Shown here piece after piece: positions 1-5,420 of a DNA stretch of 6,452 nt. The translations under genes were made by a program, and so were the position numbers. The stretch's first letter is position 1; each line of letters starts with the position of its first letter. Below the pieces are notes generated by a model. The model was not told the origin of the DNA and did not search any database. It was given only the letters and a program-made list of their open reading frames with translations. Where the stretch lies: positions 1 to 6,452 of the forward strand of contig CALVYX010000081.1 in the NCBI GenBank assembly GCA_944372315.1. The letters run 5' to 3'. The DNA comes from an uncultured Bacilli bacterium. GTDB lineage: Bacteria > Bacillota_I > Bacilli_A > RF39 > UBA660.

Positions 1-2
1 TG

Positions 3-767
3 GGACGTAAAGAAACAGAAAGATACTTTAAAGAATGTTATAACTTTATATCTAGTTATAAAAATCTAGGAGAAGAAAATATATTGTCGGCAGTAGTGCA
101 TTTAGATGAAGAAAGTCCACATATGCATTTGGTGTATATTCCAGTAGTGAATATTAAAGATAAAAATGGAAAATTAATTAATAAAATATCTGCAAGTGAA
201 TTTTGGAAAGGAAAAGGTAGCTATAAAAAACTACAAGATAGTTTTTATAAATACATAATAGAATAGGGGGTTGGAGGAGAGAGAGGAAAGGGATATGGGG
301 GTTGAGGACATCTAAATACAGATGATGTGAAGAAGCTAACAGACTTTTATGATACTAAAACTATAAAGGAGAATATAGAAAAGACAAAAGATGAACGAAT
401 ACAATACTCTGATATACAAGAGTTTTATAAATATGAAAACTTTACTAAGGATAATGTGGATAAGAAACTTATTATTCCATTACTAAAAGAGAATAACAAG
501 TTACAATTACAAAACGACCAACTATTAATAGAAATGTCCAAAGTAAATAAAGCAAGAGAATATTATTATGAATTAGAAAAGAAATTCATTGAATTACAAA
601 AAGCTAATAAAGAAAGTTCAAAAAAGATAGATTATAACAAAGTTGAACTTGAAGCTTGTTATGATGTTATTAAAGAATTAAACGAAAAGAATGAGAAAAT
701 GGAAAAGATTCTTAAAGAAAAATATGGTGTAGATTTAGATTATATTAATAGACAAAAGCAAGCATAA
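3..767 (+). pseudogene. MobV-family (Pre/Mob) plasmid relaxase, interrupted and cut by window edge
   Basis: A relaxase of this family nicks plasmid DNA at oriT and pilots the strand during mobilisation. The frame is open from the window edge to a TAG at 264-266. It carries the family's metal-binding motif HLDEESPHMH (codons from 99) followed by VYIPV, then SYKKLQDSFYKYI, typical of the end of the catalytic domain. The same frame resumes after TGA 303-305 and runs to TAA 765-767. That part is Lys/Glu-rich and coiled-coil, as in MobV C-termini, with no ribosome binding site of its own; the GTG at 327 is only the first possible start. The G-rich linker 264-318 holds in-frame stops, while the neighbouring +1 frame reads RGLEEREERDMGVEDI. 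The break is therefore best explained by indels. The N-terminus lies outside the window. The family call is firm; loss of function is likely unless the assembly is wrong here. Confidence 0.85.
266..308 (+). repeat. G-rich purine tract with duplicated GGGGGTTG in the relaxase break
   Basis: GGGGGTTG occurs at 266-273 and again at 297-304, each followed by an AGGA-like sequence, with a GA-rich stretch between. It coincides with the in-frame stops that split the relaxase. The base composition is strikingly unlike the AT-rich surroundings. Slippage or duplication here may have caused the frame loss. Confidence 0.6.
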
Positions 768-772
768 AAATA

Positions 773-816
773 GATACACCACGAATCAGATTAAAATCTG
801 AAGATAATGATGTATC
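773..816. repeat. Stem-loop 1 of the structured block
   Basis: The outer arms are GATACA (773-778) and TGTATC (811-816). A separate inner hairpin has arms TCAGAT (786-791) and ATCTGA (796-801) around the loop TAAA. It begins six bases after the relaxase stop, but there is no T-run after it, so it does not look like an intrinsic terminator. Confidence 0.5.
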
Positions 817-825
817 CACTTATAA

Positions 826-879
826 AAGTTGACTTAGCCGAGGGCTCTCAATTAAGGAGCACGGACATATAGTCAACTT
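826..879. repeat. Stem-loop 2 of the structured block
   Basis: The outer arms are a perfect 9-base inverted repeat, AAGTTGACT (826-834) and AGTCAACTT (871-879). Inside, CCG (838-840) can pair with CGG (862-864), and GCTC (844-847) with GAGC (857-860), leaving a 9-base loop. Confidence 0.6.
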
Positions 880-885
880 ATAAAA

Positions 886-932
886 CATTAGTAATATCGG
901 AGAGGGCCAATCCCTAACGGATATTACTAATG
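886..932. repeat. Stem-loop 3 of the structured block (13-base perfect arms)
   Basis: CATTAGTAATATC (886-898) and GATATTACTAATG (920-932) are perfect 13-base inverted arms, the strongest stem in the block. AGGG (903-906) and CCCT (912-915) can form an inner stem with a 5-base loop. The arm core TAGTAATAT/ATATTACTA recurs in the palindrome at 5228-5294. Confidence 0.65.
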
Positions 933-935
933 AAA

Positions 936-969
936 AGTTAAGTACGGGCTTTAGCACCGCAGTTTAACT
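936..969. repeat. Stem-loop 4 of the structured block
   Basis: AGTTAA (936-941) pairs with TTAACT (964-969), and G942/T963 could add a wobble pair. CGG (945-947) pairs with CCG (957-959), then GC (948-949) with GC (954-955) closes a TTTA loop with a single bulged A at 956. It lies just upstream of the small acidic gene. Confidence 0.55.
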
Positions 970-994
970 CTAATAATATTAGTTCACAATTCAA

Positions 995-1015
995 TATAAT
1001 AGTAAATAAGGAGAG
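995..1015 (+). promoter_or_regulatory. Possible -10 element and ribosome binding site of the acidic ORF
   Basis: TATAAT at 995-1000 is a perfect -10 hexamer, but no convincing -35 lies 17 bases upstream. AAGGAGAG at 1008-1015 is a good ribosome binding site six bases before the ATG at 1022. Confidence 0.4.
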
Positions 1016-1021
1016 AATGAT

Positions 1022-1350
1022 ATGAGTGATGAAGAAATACAAGTTATAATAAATGATTATTATAATAAACTATATGGAAATAAGTTGATTGAAGATGAAG
1101 AAAGAAAATTGGTAAAGTTAAAGATATTAAAAATAAGTTAAATGAAGAAATAAAAGCAATAGATAGTGAAGATGAAGAATATAAAGAATATTATCTTGAA
1201 GATTTTGAACAAATGATGAAAGAATTAGAAGAAAAAAGAGAGGATGACATTATAGAAATATTTGAACACGATATGAGTTCATACTATGTGATACTTAGTC
1301 GAGATTCATTGTGTGAAAAATTAGAAATTGAAGTTGAAATAGAGAAGTGA
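1022..1350 (+). pseudogene. Small, very acidic hypothetical protein, split by a frameshift
   Basis: The ATG at 1022 follows a good ribosome binding site. It opens a 39-codon frame (MSDEEIQVIINDYYNKLYGN...) that stops at TAA 1139-1141. The next frame (-1) is open from 1099 and continues in the same style, from about KDIKNKLNEE at 1120 through EDFEQMMKELEEKREDD to TGA 1348-1350. Joining the two near 1112-1120 gives one protein of roughly 108 residues, about one third Asp/Glu. This explains the region better than two unrelated ORFs. I see no canonical slippery heptamer followed by a clear structure at the junction, so a one-base indel is likelier than programmed frameshifting. The family is not recognised. 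Such acidity can occur in DNA-mimic or adaptor proteins, but nothing here proves such a role. It has no membrane segment or signal peptide. Confidence 0.5.
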
Positions 1351-1379
1351 TTGATTATTATGTAAAATAATGCTATAAT
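1351..1379 (+). promoter_or_regulatory. Extended -10 promoter of the membrane protein/nuclease operon
   Basis: TTGATT (1351-1356) and TATAAT (1374-1379) are separated by exactly 17 bases, and TG at 1371-1372 makes a perfect TGnTATAAT extended -10. It starts directly after the stop of the acidic ORF and lies about 30 bases before the next start codon. AAGGGAG (1391-1397) is that gene's ribosome binding site. Confidence 0.8.
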
Positions 1380-1407
1380 AATATAGGTTAAAGGGAGAAA
1401 ATTTTAA

Positions 1408-1926
1408 ATGCATAGAAATAAGTATAGGGAGAATTATTCAGATGTGAGTTTGTTACAAAGTTTTTTATGGCTTGTTATAGGATTATTAGCATTATATATT
1501 GAGTTTAGTATTGTAAAGTATTTTGCTACTTCTGATGATAAACAGAATAAAGAAATAGCTAATAATAAATATTCTTATAGCTATTCAACTACTAATAGTA
1601 GTTATAGTACAAGTAATAATTATGGTAAAAATAGTAATTATAGTATAAATACTTCTGATAGATATATAAAAAATTATGATTCAAAAGATTGGAATAGATA
1701 TTATGAATATCATAAATATATTGGATGTACTCAAGAAGAAGTTATCAATTATTTAGGAAATGATTACTATGTTTCAACTAACAAGTTGGTATATACTAAA
1801 GGAAATATTACACCAGGAATAACTTTAAGTATAAGGATAACATTCGAATTTAAAAACGATAGAGTGTATAGAATTACTTATTATGACCAAAGCACTGACC
1901 ATGGATTTCCTACATATATTGAATAG
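1408..1926 (+). CDS. Membrane-anchored protein with low-complexity linker and small C-terminal domain
   Basis: This 172-residue protein has a basic N-terminus (R3, K5, R7) and one hydrophobic segment at about residues 15-39 (LLQSFLWLVIGLLALY...). By the positive-inside rule the C-terminal part would lie outside the membrane. Residues about 50-95 are a Ser/Tyr/Asn-rich linker. Residues about 100-160 form a compact domain beginning YIGCTQEEVINYLG, followed by alternating beta-type segments (KLVYTKGN, LSIRITFEFKNDRVYRITYY). This helix-then-strands pattern resembles BamE/SmpA-like and other BLIP-fold domains, but the resemblance is only by eye. The gene is transcribed from the extended -10 promoter and lies 14 bases before the nuclease-like gene, so the two form one operon. 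Its function is unknown; it could anchor, sense or restrain the partner protein. No lipobox cysteine is seen. Confidence 0.85.
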   Translation: MHRNKYRENYSDVSLLQSFLWLVIGLLALYIEFSIVKYFATSDDKQNKEIANNKYSYSYSTTNSSYSTSNNYGKNSNYSINTSDRYIKNYDSKDWNRYYEYHKYIGCTQEEVINYLGNDYYVSTNKLVYTKGNITPGITLSIRITFEFKNDRVYRITYYDQSTDHGFPTYIE

Positions 1927-1940
1927 TAGGAGGAATTTAG

Positions 1941-3770
1941 ATGATAAGAAATAATTCATTAGATGAAAGTATATATTTAAAAGTTAAATATGACATTAAA
2001 AAGAAAAAAATTGATACTAGCTACTATTCTGACTTGTTAAAAGAATTAAGCTCTGATAGTATGACGGAAATTTCTAAAAAATTGGCTCAAATTGATAGTG
2101 ATATACTAAAAAATTATATGAAAGATAATTTATTTATAAATGGAAATGAAGATTTAGATAGTTTTATCATAAAAATAATGATATATTCAGGAAAGTTGGG
2201 CATCGAAAACTTAGTTAGTTATATAGGAAAGATTAATAATTATAAACTTACAAAATACAATTTGAATACTTTTGGAAAACATGCTAGTGCAAACATTAGT
2301 AATTCTTGGATAGTATTACTAGAACAGATAAATCATTCTTTAAATAATAATTTAGTTTACTTGATTACTAGATATTTAAAATATGTGTCAAGCCTTGATG
2401 GGAAGGAACTAAAAAAAGAAATAAGTTTAAATGAGGTAAAAAATATATACAAGGATGAAAAATTATATAAATTATTTACTAAAGATAAAATAGAAGATAG
2501 CTCTTATTCAGATAATTTTACTGAATATAATATGTCATTAAAAAAAATATTAGACAAACTCGCAAAAGCAAAATTAAATAAATATGATTACCTGCAACAA
2601 TATAATGATAGTATATTTGGTTACTATCAAATAGAATATCCTTTAAATAAAGTTGATTTTGCAATTAATCCACAAAAATACAAATTTATAACCGAAGATG
2701 AAGTTATTAAAAATATAGCAATGTTTTGGAATTTGCAACATCCAGTTCTTACTGAAAAAGGATTGAAAACTATAGGAAATAAATTGGCTCAAAAGTATGA
2801 TGAATATCAAAAATTAGTTTATAGTGTTAATAACTCAGAATTTAAAAAATGGTTGGATAAATATGCATATTGTATATATAGTATTGTAAACGAATATGGA
2901 TTAGATGAATATAATAATTTTTTTAAAGGGGATTGGGGAGAAGCTTTTTTAAAAATAAGAACTTGTTTTTCTAAAGAAACAGAAGATGTTGCTTTAAAAA
3001 TTTGCTCATCATTCATAGATAATCCTAAAAGTGAATATTCGAATATTGTCTATGAAGTGTATTGTGGTTTGTTATATGAACAAAATGAAGTAGCTATAGA
3101 TACACTGATAAAGATTATAGACAAAGAATTAATAGATTTAAAATCAACTTTATTTCAAAATTTTGCATTTAGTTTTATTATGGGGCTCACAGAAAAATAC
3201 TATGGAGATTTTTATAACATATTTGATGATTATAGAAATATAAGAGCTACAAGAGGTATAATATGGGAAAAGATAGTAGGTAATATACTTAATGAACTAT
3301 TTGATTCAATACAATATCATTTGAAATTAGATAATAATAAAATACCCGATTATGTAGAAAATATAAATGAAAAAATAAATAGAATAATAGAATGTAAATT
3401 AGTATTAACTCTAGATGAATTTATAGACTTAATAGAAAAGTATAGTCAATATAGCAAAAAGATAGAAATTTGGTGCGTAAATAACGAATTAAAAGGAGAA
3501 GTGGTTAATAGCGAAGATTATTTAAATGTAATCAGACAGCTTGATGATGATTTTAAATATGAAATAAAAGTGTTTGATGATATTTATGAGATGACAAATG
3601 ATTATAAAGAATTATTAAAACAATTTTATAAAAATATTGAAAATACAACTATAGAAAATTTGTTAAAAGAAAAAATATATTTAAATTATAAAGAAGATAG
3701 CGAAAAAATATTATATCTATTAAAATATACATTTAAAAAGTCAGGATTGTTTAAAAGAACATGTTATTAA
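1941..3770 (+). CDS. Large helical protein with a putative C-terminal PD-(D/E)XK nuclease domain
   Basis: The ATG at 1941 follows a perfect AGGAGG (1928-1933) with seven bases between. The 609-residue product is soluble, has no signal peptide, and is mostly helical. Residues about 250-430 look like irregular helical (solenoid-like) packing. I do not recognise the N-terminal 430 residues. The C-terminal part fits a PD-(D/E)XK nuclease core: a helix with E443 (GIIWEKIVGNIL), then NKIPDYV with P469-D470, then IIECKL with E484 and K486. The spacing D-x13-E-x-K is right for the family. The core is followed by LTLDEFIDLIEKY and the strand KKIEIWCV, as in restriction-like folds. Nuclease activity, presumably on DNA, is inferred from this motif. 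Co-transcription with a membrane protein next to restriction remnants suggests a defence effector, which is unproven. It is followed at once by a strong terminator. Confidence 0.85.
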   Translation: MIRNNSLDESIYLKVKYDIKKKKIDTSYYSDLLKELSSDSMTEISKKLAQIDSDILKNYMKDNLFINGNEDLDSFIIKIMIYSGKLGIENLVSYIGKINNYKLTKYNLNTFGKHASANISNSWIVLLEQINHSLNNNLVYLITRYLKYVSSLDGKELKKEISLNEVKNIYKDEKLYKLFTKDKIEDSSYSDNFTEYNMSLKKILDKLAKAKLNKYDYLQQYNDSIFGYYQIEYPLNKVDFAINPQKYKFITEDEVIKNIAMFWNLQHPVLTEKGLKTIGNKLAQKYDEYQKLVYSVNNSEFKKWLDKYAYCIYSIVNEYGLDEYNNFFKGDWGEAFLKIRTCFSKETEDVALKICSSFIDNPKSEYSNIVYEVYCGLLYEQNEVAIDTLIKIIDKELIDLKSTLFQNFAFSFIMGLTEKYYGDFYNIFDDYRNIRATRGIIWEKIVGNILNELFDSIQYHLKLDNNKIPDYVENINEKINRIIECKLVLTLDEFIDLIEKYSQYSKKIEIWCVNNELKGEVVNSEDYLNVIRQLDDDFKYEIKVFDDIYEMTNDYKELLKQFYKNIENTTIENLLKEKIYLNYKEDSEKILYLLKYTFKKSGLFKRTCY

Positions 3771-3780
3771 AGAATGATAC

Positions 3781-3812
3781 AAAGGACTTTATTATAAAGT
3801 CCTTTTATTTTT
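3781..3812 (+). terminator. Intrinsic terminator of the nuclease operon
   Basis: AAAGGACTTT (3781-3790) and AAAGTCCTTT (3796-3805) form a perfect 10-base-pair stem with a 5-base loop. A T-rich tail follows (TTTTATTTTT to 3812). It begins ten bases after the stop codon and closes the two-gene unit. Confidence 0.9.
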
Positions 3813-3830
3813 ATGCTTATATAAATTGTG

Positions 3831-3859
3831 TTGTAAAATTAATTGATTTATGGTAGAAT
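3831..3859 (+). promoter_or_regulatory. Extended -10 promoter before the restriction-modification remnant and protease
   Basis: TTGTAA (3831-3836) and TAGAAT (3854-3859) are 17 bases apart, with TG at 3851-3852 giving TGnTAGAAT. Its position rules out the upstream ATG at 3850 as a real start, since that codon lies inside the -10 region. It was probably the promoter of the lost GATC system and now reads into the protease gene. Confidence 0.7.
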
Positions 3860-3885
3860 TACAACATAACTTAAGAGGTGAAATG

Positions 3886-4152
3886 ATGCAACAAAAAATT
3901 AAGCCGTTTGTAAAATGGGCTGGTGGAACAGGCGGTGGTTCTAGATTAAATGAGACTGCTAGGAGTTATAAGATGCTATCTCAAGAAGCAAAAGAAACAA
4001 GTGGTATAAAATTTGTATGGTTCACTGATGGAACTGCGTGGAAAAGTGCTAGAAGAAACTTAGAAGAAACTTTTAATACAATGGAACATATTTATAACAT
4101 TAAAGATATAGAAAATAGAATAATGGAAGAATTATTTAAATCTAATAATTGA
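3886..4152 (+). pseudogene. Deletion scar of a GATC restriction-modification system: Dam N-terminus fused to DpnII-family C-terminus
   Basis: The ATG at 3886 (or 3883) follows GAGG (3875-3878). The first residues, MQQKIKPFVKWAGG, are the start of a D12-class Dam-type adenine methylase (KPFxKWAGGK). The rest, from about GGGSRLNETARSYKM through KFVWFTDGTAWKSARRNLEETF to HIYNIKDIEN, matches my memory of the C-terminus of DpnII/MboI-family endonucleases, which cut GATC. The join is at KWAGGT/GGGS, with GGTGG at 3922-3926 and again at 3934-3938. In dpnII-type operons the Dam-type methylase gene is first and the endonuclease gene last, so one in-frame deletion would yield this 88-residue chimera. 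The methylase catalytic motifs and the endonuclease active site are both missing, so it should have neither activity. Its frame and signals stay intact and it is probably still transcribed. Confidence 0.8.
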
Positions 4153-4176
4153 AATGGTTAAATTGAGAGGTAAAAT

Positions 4177-5100
4177 ATGAATATTAACTCTAATAAATCA
4201 CTATACATAAAAAGTTGCTTTATTAATAATGATTTTACATTTGATGGAGTAATTCTATCTACTGCTACTGGTTTTTTGGTAAAGTTTAACAAAAGAGTAT
4301 ATTTAGTAACAAATAGACATGTAGTTACAGGAAGAGATTTATACACTAATGAACCATTAGATAAAAATTATAATGCTTTACCTAATTATTTGGTAGTTGA
4401 GTTTCCTTATGAAATTGAATTAAGTGATAAAGGCAATAAATTTTGGAGTAATCCATTTAGAATAAAATTATATAAAGAAGATTTAATACTAGAAGATGAT
4501 AGAATATGGTTAGAACATCCAGAATACAGAAATAAAATAGATGTAGTAGCAATAGATGTAACTGATGATTATGAATACTCTATGAGTGTACTAAAATGTG
4601 CAAGAAACTGTAATTTTGTTGATATTCCATTATATGATAATATAGATAATATTCCTTTTATGCCTAAAGTAACAGATGAAGCTTATGTAGTAGGATATCC
4701 GTATGGATATAGTACAACGATAAAGAGATATTTGCCAATATGGTCTGGAGCAACTATAGCTAGTGAATATGAAGAAAATTTGACAATACCAATTAGTTAT
4801 TATGATGAAATACATAAATTGCAAAATAAGATTGCAATAGAAATAGATCTACAAAAAAGAAAAGATTTAGAAAAGAAAATTAGTGAAGTATATAATTATG
4901 AAGCTCCTACCTTTTTAATTGATTCTAAAACAAGGGCTGGACAAAGTGGTTCACCAGTTCTCTTTAAAAGTCCAGTAAATTCTTTGCAAGAAGATTATTA
5001 TTTAATTGGAATATATAGCGGCAGAGTAAATGAGACTAGTGATTTGGGATATGTTTGGAAAGTAGAATTAATAAAAGAAATTTTAGAGAATGGAGTTTAA
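4177..5100 (+). CDS. Trypsin-like serine protease, cytoplasmic
   Basis: This 307-residue protein has the three landmarks of a chymotrypsin-fold (trypsin-2 type) peptidase. They are TNRHVV with H48, the IDVVAIDV strand with D122 as likely catalytic Asp (D127 less so), and TRAGQSGSPV with the nucleophile S257 in a GxSGSP motif. The glycine-rich strand before the His (TATGFLVKF) and a late IGIYSG strand also fit. A charged, coiled-coil-like insertion of about 30 residues (208-237) precedes the serine segment. There is no signal peptide or membrane segment, so it should act in the cytoplasm, unlike HtrA-type quality-control proteases, and it lacks a PDZ domain. The start follows GAGAGG (4165-4170), 24 bases after the restriction remnant, with which it shares a promoter. 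It is probably a defence- or regulation-linked protease; the substrate is unknown. Confidence 0.88.
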   Translation: MNINSNKSLYIKSCFINNDFTFDGVILSTATGFLVKFNKRVYLVTNRHVVTGRDLYTNEPLDKNYNALPNYLVVEFPYEIELSDKGNKFWSNPFRIKLYKEDLILEDDRIWLEHPEYRNKIDVVAIDVTDDYEYSMSVLKCARNCNFVDIPLYDNIDNIPFMPKVTDEAYVVGYPYGYSTTIKRYLPIWSGATIASEYEENLTIPISYYDEIHKLQNKIAIEIDLQKRKDLEKKISEVYNYEAPTFLIDSKTRAGQSGSPVLFKSPVNSLQEDYYLIGIYSGRVNETSDLGYVWKVELIKEILENGV

Positions 5101-5104
5101 ATAA

Positions 5105-5239
5105 TTATTTTAATAAACTACTAACTTCATCTATAAAAACTTTAGGTGCAAAGTTTTTATCAAAGTATTCATAACCAAATATCTTTTCAGAGTTAGTTTT
5201 AGATGATATGGTCAAAAATAGAATTTTATTGTAGTAATA
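5105..5239 (-). pseudogene. Possible 3' fragment of a minus-strand gene
   Basis: The minus strand is open from 5239 down to a TAA at 5107-5105 without any ATG or ribosome binding site. Its 44 codons read as protein-like sequence (ISSKTNSEKIFGYEYF, then NFAPKVFIDEVSSLLK). It ends four bases from the stop of the convergent protease gene. I do not recognise the family. It may be the tail of a gene whose front was lost, but a chance open frame in AT-rich DNA cannot be excluded. Confidence 0.35.
5135..5158. terminator. Weak possible terminator hairpin downstream of the protease
   Basis: AAAAACTTT (5135-5143) and AAAGTTTTT (5150-5158) are 9-base inverted arms around a 6-base loop, giving an A-run/T-run hairpin readable from either strand. 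It holds only one G-C pair, so its strength is doubtful. It lies 35 bases past the protease stop and inside the minus-strand fragment. Confidence 0.3.
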
Positions 5240-5294
5240 TTAAAATATTATTATATGAAAGTTTTTTATGTAAAAAATATGATATTACTATAAT
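5228..5294. repeat. Long imperfect palindrome in the intergenic region
   Basis: ATTGTAGTAATAT (5228-5240) and ATATTACTATAAT (5282-5294) are inverted with 12 of 13 positions matching. A second small inverted repeat, TTTTTTA/TAAAAAA (5262-5268, 5271-5277), lies between them. The element has no coding content and lies about 45 bases upstream of the promoter of the DUF4268 gene. It could be an operator or the remnant of a tiny insertion. Chance is a real alternative in this AT-rich stretch. Confidence 0.35.
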
Positions 5295-5339
5295 TTTTGT
5301 TGAATGTAATAAAATTTTTCCATAAAAAATGTCGAATTA

Positions 5340-5368
5340 TTGAGATAAAGTAAATTTTATGATATAAA
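5340..5368 (+). promoter_or_regulatory. Extended -10 promoter of the DUF4268 gene
   Basis: TTGAGA (5340-5345) and TATAAA (5363-5368) are 17 bases apart, and TG at 5360-5361 gives TGnTATAAA. A second -10-like TATAAT lies at 5375-5380 but has no good -35. GGAG at 5405-5408 is the likely ribosome binding site. Confidence 0.6.
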
Positions 5369-5420
5369 GAGTAATATAATTATACTTTAAAAATGTGATA
5401 GTTTGGAGTGTGAAAATTTT

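Larger units (their letters stand above)
768..1021. other. Non-coding, highly structured region: four consecutive stem-loops
   Basis: No gene is visible in these roughly 250 bases, yet 773-969 is almost completely covered by four successive inverted repeats. Each has outer arms of 6-13 bases and a shorter inner stem, and three of the four loops carry G/C-rich motifs unusual for this AT-rich DNA (GAGGGCTC, AGAGGGCC, ACGGGCTT). The arms differ in sequence, so this is a shared shape and not a sequence repeat. A dense structured block beside a mob/pre gene is what single-strand origins (sso) of rolling-circle plasmids look like. A structured non-coding RNA is the main alternative. I could not match it to a known sso, riboswitch or ribozyme consensus. 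Confidence 0.5.

Noticed and set aside
836..868. Group II intron domain V look-alike in stem-loop 2 (AGCCG...ACGG)
   Set aside because: The upper stem has a 9-base loop, not a GNRA tetraloop. The bulge geometry is wrong, and there is no reverse transcriptase or other intron domain nearby.
768..1021. Self-cleaving ribozyme, tandem riboswitch or type III antitoxin repeat array
   Set aside because: I found no hammerhead CTGATGA/GAAA core and no pistol consensus as I remember it. The stem-loops are not sequence repeats, and no ToxN-like toxin follows.
1099..1125. Programmed -1 frameshift in the acidic ORF
   Set aside because: No canonical XXXYYYZ slippery heptamer in the right frame and no clear downstream stimulatory structure. 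A one-base indel is simpler.
2819..3016. Minus-strand ORF of 65 codons inside the 609-residue gene
   Set aside because: It lies wholly opposite a long, well-supported gene, has no convincing ribosome binding site, and looks like a reverse-strand shadow.
3850..3885. Upstream ATG at 3850 as start of the Dam/DpnII chimera
   Set aside because: It lies in the -10 region of the promoter and has no ribosome binding site. The added residues do not resemble Dam, whose N-terminus fits from 3886.
4158..4346. Minus-strand ORF of 62 codons over the start of the protease gene
   Set aside because: It overlaps the protease's ribosome binding site and first codons in antisense and has no family features.
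4630..4824. Minus-strand Ile/Tyr-rich ORF inside the protease gene
   Set aside because: Its hydrophobic look comes from reverse reading of AT-rich codons; the plus-strand protease is clear.
5403..5420. TTG at 5403 as start of the DUF4268 gene
   Set aside because: It overlaps the GGAG ribosome binding site. The ATG at 5421 gives the better family N-terminus.
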